Source: JADGQN01 sp035315185
Lineage (GTDB): Bacteria; Desulfobacterota; Syntrophorhabdia; Syntrophorhabdales; WCHB1-27
Direction of reading: 5' to 3'
NCBI GenBank assembly: GCA_035315185.1
Contig: DATFYE010000008.1
Span: 1-64,000 of the forward strand
Length of the DNA: 64,000 nucleotides
In this document: positions 27,561 through 36,356 of the stretch, piece after piece
How positions within the stretch are numbered: the first letter of the stretch is position 1
Layout: the number at the start of each line of letters is the position of its first letter
Made by a program: the position numbers and the translations under genes
Notes under the pieces: generated by a model
What the model saw: the letters and a program-made list of their open reading frames with translations, nothing else
Database searches by the model: none
What the model was told of the DNA's origin: nothing

Positions 27561-28675
27561 CACCAATTCCAGTCAGCTATGAGGAAATCCCTCATTTTCC
27601 AGACGCCTTGATCCTGGAACCAGATCTCCCTATTGCGGAATTTTTCGGTAATGCTAAAGAAGTCTGCCCTGGTGATTCCGACAAATCTGCAAAATTTGCC
27701 TATATCTTCGTGAGGCGTTTCATCGCCGCGCCCCCGGATAATCGAAATAGCCTCGTCACGGACCATCCGGCCATTACGGATCTCCAGGGCCAGATTGTCC
27801 CAGGTGCGGGTGAAACCAAACTTATACCACTTCAGCCAATGATGAATAGAAATGAAATCATCATCGATGTCTGCATAGTTGTAGTAGCCCGTTTTAGGGC
27901 CTTCCTGGCGTACCGTAAATCCGTGGCTGAGAGCCACCCGCAAGCTTTCTTCGGGATCCCACTTGAAATAGTAGCCCATGAATACGGCCAGGATCCCTTT
28001 CCCTTTGAGCTCCGCGTCTTCAGGCGCGGAGTAGGGCACCAGAGCCTCACTGGTGAGATCGGAAGAGATCCAATCTCGTGCAACCGTCCCCTGGGTCACG
28101 CCGTATCTCTCTACCCAGCGTGAGTCTAGATTGAAGGTCTTCTCAGCATCGTCATCTCCACCATACTCGAAAGCGGAGTTCTCGCCCCAGATGACCAGCG
28201 GGATATCAAATTTGACAGCGATTTGAAGCGGCAGGGCAAAGAGCGCCATGTGCATGGGAATTGCTGTCGAGCCGCGGCTCTCGAGAGCCTTGAGCATAAA
28301 AACGCTTTCCGTTCTGGGATTGATCTGGTAATCGATATGGTCGACCCCGAGCCCAATCAGATTCTCCAGATTTTTCCAGCCAATCTCTGTCCGGGCGGGA
28401 GACTTCCACGTGACCGCGAGAGGGTGAAGTCCGTATTCAAGGCACTTGACGACCTGCCATGTGCTGTCTTTCCCGCCGCTGACCGGGATCACGCAGTCAT
28501 ACATTTTCTCTTTGCTCTTTGCACGGGCAACAAGCTCGCGAAACGCTTCTTCTCGTTGATTCCAGTCGATCACTCTTTTCTCGATCCCGCTCTTGCAGGC
28601 ATTACAAACTCGATCATTACCGATCACGAGGCCGGGACGCGTGTCAGGTAGAACGCATTGTTGGCAGTACTTCAT
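27560..28675 (-). CDS. N-acetyl sugar amidotransferase (WbpG/PseA/LegG-like)
   Basis: PP-loop enzyme expected to convert an N-acetyl group on a sugar to an acetamidino group. From the ATG at 28675 it has 371 residues. A zinc finger CxxC...CxxC (Cys4, 7, 24, 27) is followed by the ATP-binding PP-loop SGGKDS at 66-71, then IPLVIWGENSAFEYGG typical of the family. Known members take ammonia from HisH/HisF-like partners, which are not seen in this window; a glutamine-hydrolysing AsnB lies just upstream instead. The upstream in-frame start (28711) overlaps asnB and lacks similarity. Confidence 0.9.
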   Translation of the reverse strand: MKYCQQCVLPDTRPGLVIGNDRVCNACKSGIEKRVIDWNQREEAFRELVARAKSKEKMYDCVIPVSGGKDSTWQVVKCLEYGLHPLAVTWKSPARTEIGWKNLENLIGLGVDHIDYQINPRTESVFMLKALESRGSTAIPMHMALFALPLQIAVKFDIPLVIWGENSAFEYGGDDDAEKTFNLDSRWVERYGVTQGTVARDWISSDLTSEALVPYSAPEDAELKGKGILAVFMGYYFKWDPEESLRVALSHGFTVRQEGPKTGYYNYADIDDDFISIHHWLKWYKFGFTRTWDNLALEIRNGRMVRDEAISIIRGRGDETPHEDIGKFCRFVGITRADFFSITEKFRNREIWFQDQGVWKMRDFLIADWNW

Positions 28676-28682
28676 CTGTGAG

Positions 28683-30506
28683 TTAGTTGAGCTCCAGGAA
28701 GATTCTGGCATTCATGAAACTGAAAAGGAACTTGCTGTAATGATTCGGCGCACGATCCAACGAAAAGAGCTCCATCACCTTGTCCCGCCTCAATAAATTG
28801 AAAATGTCTGCTTTCTCGTCAAGAAGATACTCACGCACTTCCCGGTTCTTCAGATCAACCACGCTGTTTATGGAGGCGTTAAATCCCGTTTTTTTGCGGT
28901 CCAGGCGTACTTGGTCGTTCAGCACTCCTTTCATGGCCTCCCGCAGAATATACTTCCCATAACCCTTCTGGATAAGAAACTCGCTCGGAATGGAATAGGC
29001 GAAGCTGAACAGGCGGGAATCTAGGTAGGGGCTTCTGTTCTCAACCGAGTAGTACATGGAGTTCAGATCGTCCTCGTGCAGAATCACGGGTGTCGCCTCG
29101 CAGAAGAGCTCATTCATCATCCGGTTACGCAGCAGAGAATCGCAGAAGTGCATCTCGGTGAATTCTTCATTAAAGTCTGTTCTCAGGTATCCCTGAAACT
29201 CCCGGGCGTTGTCGTAGACGTGATCCCGGAACGTCGGGTTGATTATGTATAGATCCGGATCGCGGAGTATAGGATTTCGAACATAACGGGCAACTCCCTC
29301 TTGCCAGTCGCAAAGGTAGCGCTCGTAGTCAGGATGTTTACGCATCTCATACAGATGAAGGAGGAAATGGTCATAGTACCCGGTAAAGAGTTCATCCGCC
29401 GACGTCCCCGAAAATGCAACCCGATAACCGGCACTTGAGATCGCTTCCGACAGGAGGGAATGGACGTAGTAAGTGATGGTGGCGACCGGGACATCGTGAT
29501 ATACGATCAGTCGTCTCAGTCTTTCGAGGGATCCTTCATCCGACACCTCGATGAGCCAGTGCGCGCAATCGGTATCTGTAATTGTTGCCATGATGTTCGG
29601 GTATTCATTGTATCGCTCATCTTTCTCGATTATTGAGAAGGACGCAACGTCGTAGTTGAGCTGTTTTGCAGCTACGGAAACGATGGACGCCGAATCGAGG
29701 CCTCCGCTGAGACAGAAAGCCAGAGGGACATCAGAGCGGAGGCGAAGACGCATGCTCTCGACCAGATGCTGTCTGACGCCCTCTATTGCCTCGTCGAGTG
29801 TCATGTCCGCGGAGGGCAGGCAGATCGGCTGCCAGTAGCGGTAGGTTCTCGGTTGAAGGTCCGTGCCTACAACCATGTTGGTCGCCCATCGCACCTCTTC
29901 AAGCCCTTTGAAGAAGGTCTCTTCCGTCTTGTAGAGCGATTTATAACCATTGACCAGGTATCGCAAAAGATGACCAGTGTTCACCGCCAGGTCCCGGCCC
30001 GATAATGTCTTTATGAACTTAATCTCAGACCCAAAATAGAGGCCGTCAGAGGTCTGCAGGAAGTAAAGCGGTTTTTCTGCAAACCTGTCCCTCGAAAGAA
30101 AAAGTTTTCTTTGTTTTCGGTCATATATGGCAAAGCTCCACATGCCTTCGAAATGTTTTACGCACTCTTCCCCATATCGAATGTAATATTGGAGGAGGAC
30201 TTCTGTATCGGACGCCGTCCTGAATGAAACCCTGCACTTCTCCAACTCTGCGCGCAGCTCAAGGTAGTTGTATATCTCACCGTTGAAGACTACTGTGTAA
30301 TCGCCTATGGTAAAAGGCTGGTTGGACCGCGCATCCAGGTCTATTATGGCCAGGCGAGAATGCAGCAAGGTGACATAGTTGTTGTCTGTAAGGAATTCGC
30401 GGAAATCCTGGTGATCCGGCCCGCGGTTTTTCATCTGTTTCAGCGTGCCCAGGATCCTTTCTTTCTCCAATGGTTTCTTTCCGATGTAGCCCGCTATTCC
30501 GCACAT
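28683..30506 (-). CDS. asnB: Asparagine synthase (glutamine-hydrolysing), AsnB type
   Basis: 607-residue two-domain enzyme. N-terminal glutaminase begins MCGIAGYIG with nucleophile Cys2, and carries NRGPDHQ and FNGEIYNYLELR. The C-terminal synthetase domain has PP-loop CLSGGLDSAS. Its chemistry is transfer of glutamine ammonia to an activated carboxylate. In surface-polysaccharide loci such proteins often amidate uronic acids or supply ammonia rather than making asparagine. It is seven bases upstream of the amidotransferase start. The in-cluster role is inferred. Confidence 0.9.
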   Translation of the reverse strand: MCGIAGYIGKKPLEKERILGTLKQMKNRGPDHQDFREFLTDNNYVTLLHSRLAIIDLDARSNQPFTIGDYTVVFNGEIYNYLELRAELEKCRVSFRTASDTEVLLQYYIRYGEECVKHFEGMWSFAIYDRKQRKLFLSRDRFAEKPLYFLQTSDGLYFGSEIKFIKTLSGRDLAVNTGHLLRYLVNGYKSLYKTEETFFKGLEEVRWATNMVVGTDLQPRTYRYWQPICLPSADMTLDEAIEGVRQHLVESMRLRLRSDVPLAFCLSGGLDSASIVSVAAKQLNYDVASFSIIEKDERYNEYPNIMATITDTDCAHWLIEVSDEGSLERLRRLIVYHDVPVATITYYVHSLLSEAISSAGYRVAFSGTSADELFTGYYDHFLLHLYEMRKHPDYERYLCDWQEGVARYVRNPILRDPDLYIINPTFRDHVYDNAREFQGYLRTDFNEEFTEMHFCDSLLRNRMMNELFCEATPVILHEDDLNSMYYSVENRSPYLDSRLFSFAYSIPSEFLIQKGYGKYILREAMKGVLNDQVRLDRKKTGFNASINSVVDLKNREVREYLLDEKADIFNLLRRDKVMELFSLDRAPNHYSKFLFSFMNARIFLELN

Positions 30507-30527
30507 GGGGGATTTCCTTCGTGCCGA

Positions 30528-31553
30528 TCAAGCATGAATCGCATCTACGACGTATTCCAGGAGAATGGGCTCACCGAAGGAGACGGCGACCGATAGTGTC
30601 TTTCCGATGAGCAACGGTTCATTGCCCGGGGGAAGACCGTTCGCAGGCCGCGTCCACATAATATCAGCTGGAGCTAGAATAGTCCCTTTTGGAAGGTCAC
30701 GTCTGGCCACTATAGATCGCCTGACCGCTTGTTCCAGCCCCTTCTCACTCTCCTGGACCGTCTTAAGGTTGCTTCCTAACAGCTCAGTGGCCTCCCTTAC
30801 TCGTCGTACCAGGAGACTCATCTCTTCAGGGTCAGCAGAGAGCTGATGGTCGCGAAAGCTCGAATAGTGCTTGTCGATGGTAAAATGTTTTTCGATGATG
30901 CGCGCCCCCAGGGCCACTGCGAGAAAGGCGGCTTCAATGCCGAGCGTGTGGTCCGAGTAACCGATCGTGCATCCCAACTCCTTGCGCAACTGATCGATGG
31001 CTCCCAGGTTAGCCTCAGCGGGTGGAACAGGATAGGCAGTCACGCAGTGGAGGATAGCAAGAGACTGAACAATTCCTCGCTCCTGCCATACCTTTTCTAT
31101 GAAGCCTTGAGAGCGCTGGAGTTGACTTATCTCAGAGAGGCCACCAGACATGACAATAGGTAAGCCCGTTGATGCAACCGCTTCGAGTAGTGGGTAGAAT
31201 GTATTGTCGCCTGAGGCGATTTTGTAAGCAGCAACGATATCTTTCAAGAACAGAGCGCTTTCCAGGTCAAAAGGGGTCGAGATAAAAAGGAGACCGTAAG
31301 CTTTGGCAAGCTCGCTGAGTTTTTCAAACTGGTTAAAGGTGAGCTCGTAAGACTTGAGTTGTCGGAAGCGTGCTTCTTCTTTTCTGCTCACAAAGAGCTC
31401 TGTCTTGAAGGTCTGAAACTTAACCGCGCTAGTACCCGCTTCTGCCGCGCGCCCGACAAGCTCCTCGGCAAGGGCGTAACTGCCTTCGTGGTTGTTGCCA
31501 ATCTCGGCAACGACAAGTACCTCTTTGTCCGTATCAAACCGGCCGATTCTCAA
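30528..31553 (-). CDS. NeuB-family nonulosonic acid synthase (sialic/legionaminic/pseudaminic type)
   Basis: Condenses a six-carbon amino sugar with phosphoenolpyruvate to give a nine-carbon acid. 341 residues: TIM-barrel NeuB domain (1-270) with VVAEIGNNHEGS, AVKFQTF, GYSDHTLG and IIEKHFTID metal/PEP-site motifs, then a C-terminal antifreeze-like SAF domain (RSIVARRDLPKGTIL...). Start is TTG at 31553 behind AAGGAG. Which nonulosonic acid is made cannot be decided; nearby aminotransferase, GNAT acetyltransferase, epimerase and amidotransferase argue for legionaminic- or pseudaminic-like products. Confidence 0.9.
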   Translation of the reverse strand: MRIGRFDTDKEVLVVAEIGNNHEGSYALAEELVGRAAEAGTSAVKFQTFKTELFVSRKEEARFRQLKSYELTFNQFEKLSELAKAYGLLFISTPFDLESALFLKDIVAAYKIASGDNTFYPLLEAVASTGLPIVMSGGLSEISQLQRSQGFIEKVWQERGIVQSLAILHCVTAYPVPPAEANLGAIDQLRKELGCTIGYSDHTLGIEAAFLAVALGARIIEKHFTIDKHYSSFRDHQLSADPEEMSLLVRRVREATELLGSNLKTVQESEKGLEQAVRRSIVARRDLPKGTILAPADIMWTRPANGLPPGNEPLLIGKTLSVAVSFGEPILLEYVVDAIHA

Positions 31554-31569
31554 CGCGGCGCCACTCCTT

Positions 31570-32310
31570 CTAGTTGTGGTAATGAAACACGTACGAGGCA
31601 GACTGCAGAGCGAATCCCAGCCGCTCGTAGAGCTTAATCGATGGCGTGTTGGCGAGTTGCGTTCCTACCATGATCCGTTCATAACCTTTTATTGCGCCTT
31701 CTGCGAATCGCACCATGTTTCCGGCTACACCTCTCCGCCGATACTTCATATCGGTGGCTATCAGGTCGATGGTGATCAGCTTTTGCGCTTCGTCGCAAAT
31801 GATAAGCGTAAACCCGACCACAAGTCCTTCCTCCTCAGCGACCACCAACCTGTCTCCGCGCTGGCCGCTGAAATAGTTGCGTACCCATTCTGCCTTCAGA
31901 TTGTTTGCCATCTCTTTCGGGATTTGGCTATCAAGATGGAAGCGACTATATGTAAAGTTAGAGCGCGCAATACGGATCGCCCCCGCCTCGTCCGCCGGGG
32001 TGGCGAAGCGTATAGTTGCAACAGACGACTGGTTTTCCGCGTAATTCACGGCCTTGTGGAAAAAAAGGCTTGTGTCAACAAGATGGAAGCCGCTCTGTTC
32101 AAGTAAACGAATTAATCCGCTTTCCTTTGGAGGGACCTTTGCAGAGATAAAGACAGGGCTGAGCTTCGAGAGCCGGACCAGCTCCCGTTCTTCCTCATGG
32201 CCCAGGGCAGGAGAATTTGCAATCGTATCGAAGGCCAGTGAGTAGGCATCGCGTTCCAGCATACGCGACAGCCACTCGTCTAATCGTACCTCCGCCAAAA
32301 GGCTACTCAT
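31570..32310 (-). CDS. GNAT N-acetyltransferase (WecD-like)
   Basis: 246 residues. The C-terminal GNAT domain (about 95-240) has IRFATPADEAGAI, NFTYSRFHLD typical of WecD-like dTDP-amino-sugar acetyltransferases, the acetyl-CoA P-loop YRRRGVAGNMV and the NTPSIKLYERLGF end motif. The N-terminal 90 residues resemble a degenerate GNAT-like half. Likely acetylates the amino group put on by the neighbouring aminotransferase. It overlaps the upstream epimerase gene by eight bases. Confidence 0.88.
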   Translation of the reverse strand: MSSLLAEVRLDEWLSRMLERDAYSLAFDTIANSPALGHEEERELVRLSKLSPVFISAKVPPKESGLIRLLEQSGFHLVDTSLFFHKAVNYAENQSSVATIRFATPADEAGAIRIARSNFTYSRFHLDSQIPKEMANNLKAEWVRNYFSGQRGDRLVVAEEEGLVVGFTLIICDEAQKLITIDLIATDMKYRRRGVAGNMVRFAEGAIKGYERIMVGTQLANTPSIKLYERLGFALQSASYVFHYHN

Positions 32311-33358
32311 AGACCGACGGCGCCTTGAGCTGGTTATTCTGTGTATACGCTCCGAAGATGGATTTGTACCATGCTATGTACTTTGGAAAACCCTTTTCCA
32401 GGGGGAATTTCGGATCATAGCCGATGAGTTTTCTTGCCTTCTCCACAGAGAGCGTGCCCCGCTCCGGCATGAACTGGTCGCGCTCCATGCTGTAAACTTT
32501 GACATGGGGAAAATGTTCTGTCAGTATGTCGACCATCTCGCTGATGGAACGGCCTTGTCCATATGTGAGGTTGAAAGTCTGATTAATCGCATTTTCGTTT
32601 TCCATACACTTGACCACGCCGTCAACCAAGTCGCCTATATAGGTGAAATCAAGCTTATCAGCGCCGTCACCCTTGACGGTAACATCCATGCCCTGTAGTG
32701 CATTTTCGATGAAGATCTGTCCGACGCGGCGGCTGACGCAGCGCTCCCCGTATAAGGCAGAGGGACGAACAATCGTGTAGGGCACGCCAAAAACCTGATT
32801 ATAGCCTATCAGTATTTTCTCTCCGGCCAGTTTGAGGGCTCCGTAAATGCCTATGGGATCGCACGGGGAGTCTTCCGTGACTACACCGTTTGTGAAGTTA
32901 CCATAGATCATGCTTGACGAAAAGTAGATGAATTGCTCCATCTGTTGGTCCCGCGTCCAGTCGAGCGCATTCTCCAACGTGCGCAGGCTGTGATCGAACG
33001 TAGCGTAAGGGTCCTTGTTCGATCGGCCGGCGTGTGCCACGGCGGCAAGCAGCACGATCACCTGGGGATTGATGATGGTTAGTAGCTTGCTCAACTGGTG
33101 GTAGTCTCGCGCGTCCTGGACATAGAGCGGAATGCCCGCGTGGGAGAGGAGGTCGAGTCTCTCCTGGATGATTCTTGAATAGAGCTCTCTGTTTACGATG
33201 TCAACGTTTGTGGATGCAAAAGCGAGAAGGTTATTTACCTGTAAGCCGTCGATAACCGAAACTTCCGCTCCGCGCTGCTTCAGTTCGAGGGCTAGATTGT
33301 GTCCGATAAAACCGGCACCCCCGATGAGCGCGATTCTCCTGCCTGTAAGCCGGATCAT
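32303..33358 (-). CDS. NAD-dependent epimerase/dehydratase
   Basis: Extended short-chain dehydrogenase of 351 residues acting on a nucleotide sugar. Nucleotide motif LIGGAGFIGHNL at the N-terminus, VAHAGRS strand, SSSMIYGN and the catalytic pair Y-x3-K in IYGALKLAGEK. The ATG at 33358 overlaps the aminotransferase TGA (ATGA) and has GGAGGAG in front; a longer reading from 33373 would begin inside that site. Confidence 0.9.
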   Translation of the reverse strand: MIRLTGRRIALIGGAGFIGHNLALELKQRGAEVSVIDGLQVNNLLAFASTNVDIVNRELYSRIIQERLDLLSHAGIPLYVQDARDYHQLSKLLTIINPQVIVLLAAVAHAGRSNKDPYATFDHSLRTLENALDWTRDQQMEQFIYFSSSMIYGNFTNGVVTEDSPCDPIGIYGALKLAGEKILIGYNQVFGVPYTIVRPSALYGERCVSRRVGQIFIENALQGMDVTVKGDGADKLDFTYIGDLVDGVVKCMENENAINQTFNLTYGQGRSISEMVDILTEHFPHVKVYSMERDQFMPERGTLSVEKARKLIGYDPKFPLEKGFPKYIAWYKSIFGAYTQNNQLKAPSVYE

Positions 33359-34503
33359 GATGTTCTCCTCCAAAGTGCTTCTTTTAGTGCGGCTACAATG
33401 TACTCCATATCGTCGGCGTTCAGGTGCGGGCCGACAGGAAGTGCAATAGAAGCATCACTTATGCGCCGGGCAACGGGAAACTCACTCTCCTTGTAACCGT
33501 ATTTTTGCTTGTAATATGAGAAGTGCGGCACTGGCCTCGGATAGTAAATGCTCGTGCCCACGCCATGTCCGTTAAGATGCTTGATAATATCGAGCCGCCT
33601 TGGTACGAGCTTTTCCGTGAGGAGCACCGCATGACAGAAATGACTGCTTACGAAGTCACCGTGAGAGGAGGTGAACAGCGTGATTTCCGGTAGTTCGCGT
33701 AAACCCGCTGTGAGTGTTTCGTAGTTTTCTTTCCGCTTCGTAAGGAAGCCCTTTATGCGCTTCGTCTGCTCTACGCCAATTGCAGCGTGTACCTCACTCA
33801 TACGATAATTGAAGCCGAGCATGGCCACGTCATAGACCCCGGGAGTCGCGCGCTCGCCAGCAGATTTGTCAACGCCGAAGGCTTTCTGGCGCGTGATACG
33901 GTTCGCCAGTTCAGGGTTGTTAGTGGTGAGCATGCCGCCTTCTGCGGTGGTCATATGCTTGACCGGATAAAAGGAGAAACATCCCGTGTCCCCGTGAAGC
34001 CCTGCGTGTATGTCCTTGTAACGCGTGCCCAGAGCGAGCGCACAATCTTCAACCACAAAGAGACCATGTTTCTTGGCAATCGCCACGACCTTGTCCATAG
34101 CAACCGGCATACCGAGGTAGTGAACGACGGAAATTGCCCTCGTTTGCTTCGTAATGAGAGGTTCAATCTGAGCTACGTCGATGTTTCCGGTTTGAATTTC
34201 CGCATCCACGAAAACAGGTCTTGCGCCGCAGAGTTCAACGGCGTGCGCCGTAGCCGTGTGGGTCTGCGCCGGCACCAGCACTTCGTCACCCGCACCAACA
34301 CCGAGATAGAAATAGGACAAGTGAAGCGCGGCCGTGCAGGACGACACTGATACAGCATATTTGGCCCCTGTGTGTTCTGCGAATACTGCTTCGAACTCTC
34401 TGGCCTTGGGTCCATGAACGAGGATATCACCATCCAGTACTTTTCGCACGGCCTCCTTTTCTTCGGCGGCAAGCATCGGCCTGCCAAATGGGATCTGCCT
34501 CAT
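33355..34503 (-). CDS. DegT/DnrJ/EryC1/StrS aminotransferase
   Basis: PLP-dependent sugar aminotransferase, 382 residues. SSCTAALHLSY near 54-64 binds the PLP phosphate, VEDCALALGT holds the Asp for the pyridine nitrogen, and Lys182 in FYPVKHMTTAEGGML is the Schiff base. It acts on a keto sugar nucleotide made by a dehydratase, feeding the GNAT acetyltransferase downstream. Nine bases separate it from the oxidoreductase upstream. Confidence 0.92.
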   Translation of the reverse strand: MRQIPFGRPMLAAEEKEAVRKVLDGDILVHGPKAREFEAVFAEHTGAKYAVSVSSCTAALHLSYFYLGVGAGDEVLVPAQTHTATAHAVELCGARPVFVDAEIQTGNIDVAQIEPLITKQTRAISVVHYLGMPVAMDKVVAIAKKHGLFVVEDCALALGTRYKDIHAGLHGDTGCFSFYPVKHMTTAEGGMLTTNNPELANRITRQKAFGVDKSAGERATPGVYDVAMLGFNYRMSEVHAAIGVEQTKRIKGFLTKRKENYETLTAGLRELPEITLFTSSHGDFVSSHFCHAVLLTEKLVPRRLDIIKHLNGHGVGTSIYYPRPVPHFSYYKQKYGYKESEFPVARRISDASIALPVGPHLNADDMEYIVAALKEALWRRTS

Positions 34504-34511
34504 GGTGCCCC

Positions 34512-35516
34512 CTACAGGTAATTGACGGCTATTGTCTGGTTCGTCTCAACAGCCTTCTCGATGGCAAAGCAGACGGACATGGTATTGAACACGTCCTCTG
34601 TTGTTACCTCCGGTTTCGTATTGTTGATGATCGAGTCGATAAAGCTGAAAATGAGATCTCCTTTGGCTGCGCCTGGATAGGCCGAGCGTAACCTTCTTGG
34701 CCTCAGCCCCGGGTCTCTTGATTGGTAGATGTGGGCTTCTTTAGGGCCATTCACGAATGTGGCTCTTGTGCCATATATCGAGAGCTGATGAAAATGAGGG
34801 AAAACGCAGCCGAAGTTCGCAGAGACCTTCCCGACCATGCCACTTCTGAACTTGAGTATGGCCACCACCATGTCATTATACGAGAAGCCGGCGTCTTTCG
34901 ATGATAGATTGTTTCCGTAGGAGGCCACATCGGTAACTACATCTCCGGTGAGCCAGAGCAAGAGATCGATCAGATGAACACCACCCCCCAAAATCACAGA
35001 ATAGAAGCCGATCTTCCCTCTCCAGCCGTCCGTTATTTTTTCCAGCCGTCCGTAGTTGTAATCGCCCTCGACGTAGTATGGTTTTCCGAGTTCGCCATCC
35101 CGGACCATTTTCTTGAGGAGACGGAATCGCGGTGACATCCGAAGAATCAGATTGGAGGAGAGTCTGACATCCGCGTGCTCATTAAGAAGAGATCGAATCT
35201 GCCTTGCTTCAGATTCTGCTAAACAGATAGGCTTCTCTACGAAAACATGTTTGCCCTGGGTGATTGCCTTGACGACCTGCTCGTAATGGTAGTTGTCGTA
35301 CGAAGCAATCGAAACCACTTCGATCTCCGGATCCTGGAGTATTTCGTCGGCTTCGCTTACAATCTTAAGATGCGGATATTTCTGTTGGAGGAGGGTGCGT
35401 TTTTCTTGATTAAAGTCGCAGAGCGCTGCGACATCACAGCCTGGGTGGCGGAGGTAGCCCGAAATGTGGGTTTCGCCTATTCCAAGCCCGATAATGCCTG
35501 CTTTGAGGCGCGTCAT
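34512..35516 (-). CDS. Gfo/Idh/MocA family oxidoreductase
   Basis: 334 residues. N-terminal Rossmann domain with IIGLGIGETH, the FVEKPICL motif (Lys of the EKP signature) near 90, then a beta-sheet substrate domain (YVEGDYNYGR...GGVHLIDLLLWL). Probably oxidises or reduces a nucleotide sugar. ATGA overlap with the cytidylyltransferase stop. Confidence 0.9.
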   Translation of the reverse strand: MTRLKAGIIGLGIGETHISGYLRHPGCDVAALCDFNQEKRTLLQQKYPHLKIVSEADEILQDPEIEVVSIASYDNYHYEQVVKAITQGKHVFVEKPICLAESEARQIRSLLNEHADVRLSSNLILRMSPRFRLLKKMVRDGELGKPYYVEGDYNYGRLEKITDGWRGKIGFYSVILGGGVHLIDLLLWLTGDVVTDVASYGNNLSSKDAGFSYNDMVVAILKFRSGMVGKVSANFGCVFPHFHQLSIYGTRATFVNGPKEAHIYQSRDPGLRPRRLRSAYPGAAKGDLIFSFIDSIINNTKPEVTTEDVFNTMSVCFAIEKAVETNQTIAVNYL

Positions 35517-36220
35517 ACGATGTCTCGTCTGCTTTCCGCCACCAAAGAGCGACGGATGTCGAGGATCTCTTCAAGGGTGTACGCCCAGTGCGGGCGTGCC
35601 ATTCGCGAAACGATTGCCGAGAACAGAGCCATATCCTCGGGTGTGTCGACCGACAGTTGAATTTCTCCCCACTGCTCTCTCGATGCAAAGTTGCATATGC
35701 GAAAGCGACTCTCGTTCCTGTAAAAATAGCGGGTCACGTGCTCCAGGTCGTCTTCCTCTGTCATCTCGCCGTAGGCGGCGCAAAACGTCGAACTCTTGAG
35801 GATTTCGACCGATTCTCCTTTTGGATAGGTCCGGGGATGCACATTTGTTACCAGGTCGAATTTTCCTTGACGAAACAAGCGTATGCCGTGATCGATCAGC
35901 CGTTGATCCAGAAGCGGACTATCAGCATTCACGCGCACAAACGCGTCGAAGGGATACGCGTCCAGCGCACCTGTCATGCGACCGGCCACATCAGAAAGAG
36001 ATCCTCTAAAGACCGGAACCTTGGCGTTTGCGCAAAATGCTGCGATTTCAGTATCCGCTTCTGTATCGGACGTGACCACGGCGATTCCATCCAGGCCCTC
36101 AGCGTTACCGAGCCTTTCCAGCAGGTATTGGAGAAGCGGTTTCCCCAGCACCAGCTGGAGCGTTTTGCCAGGTAGCCTTGCAGAGCCCATGCGGGCCTGT
36201 ATGAGAGCCCCTATCCTCAT
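35513..36220 (-). CDS. Cytidylyltransferase family protein (SpsF/NeuA-like)
   Basis: 235 residues; the N-terminus GALIQARMGSARLPGKTLQ is the nucleotide-binding signature of the CMP-KDO/CMP-sialate synthetase fold, and AGRMTGALDAYPFDAFVRVNADSPLLD-type segment carries the acidic metal site. Such proteins activate keto acids with CTP, so it may be the CMP-nonulosonate synthetase of the operon. It is the first gene after the ops-like leader. Alternative annotation in databases is spore coat polysaccharide protein SpsF or a generic glycosyltransferase family protein. Confidence 0.85.
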   Translation of the reverse strand: MRIGALIQARMGSARLPGKTLQLVLGKPLLQYLLERLGNAEGLDGIAVVTSDTEADTEIAAFCANAKVPVFRGSLSDVAGRMTGALDAYPFDAFVRVNADSPLLDQRLIDHGIRLFRQGKFDLVTNVHPRTYPKGESVEILKSSTFCAAYGEMTEEDDLEHVTRYFYRNESRFRICNFASREQWGEIQLSVDTPEDMALFSAIVSRMARPHWAYTLEEILDIRRSLVAESRRDIV

Positions 36221-36245
36221 ACGTGTAAAAGCCGATTATAGATAA

Positions 36246-36271
36246 GCTACCGCCATTCGAGCCGGAGCTCG
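36246..36271 (-). promoter_or_regulatory. ops-like element with upstream hairpin, leader of glycan operon
   Basis: On the minus strand, core GGCGGTAGC occupies 36254-36246, continuing CTTATC-like with T at ops position 11. Three bases before it a perfect hairpin CGAGC-TCCG-GCTCG spans 36271-36258. The E. coli ops element, where RfaH is recruited to paused polymerase, starts GGCGGTAGC and also follows a small hairpin in JUMPstart leaders. The core lies about 60 bases after the predicted start of transcription and 25 bases before the first gene. Confidence 0.75.
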
Positions 36272-36320
36272 CAACAATGCCTGACCAACGTGGAATAATC
36301 CACAACCGGCGCCGCTCAGT

Positions 36321-36329
36321 ATTATATCA
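36321..36329 (-). promoter_or_regulatory. Extended -10 promoter of the 20-kb glycan operon
   Basis: The minus strand reads TGATATAAT at 36329-36321, a perfect TATAAT with the TGn extension. The -35 region is poor and is covered by an inverted repeat. Predicted start about 36314, giving a leader near 95 bases. Confidence 0.65.
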
Positions 36330-36336
36330 AAACTTG

Positions 36337-36356
36337 TCCCGCTTAAGAAAGCGGGA
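36337..36356. repeat. Inverted repeat over the -35 region
   Basis: TCCCGCTT at 36337-36344 and AAGCGGGA at 36349-36356 form a perfect 8-base inverted repeat around a 4-base loop. It could be an operator blocking the -35 site, or a terminator for the NusG-like gene, because on the minus strand it is followed by CAAGTTTT. Confidence 0.6.
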
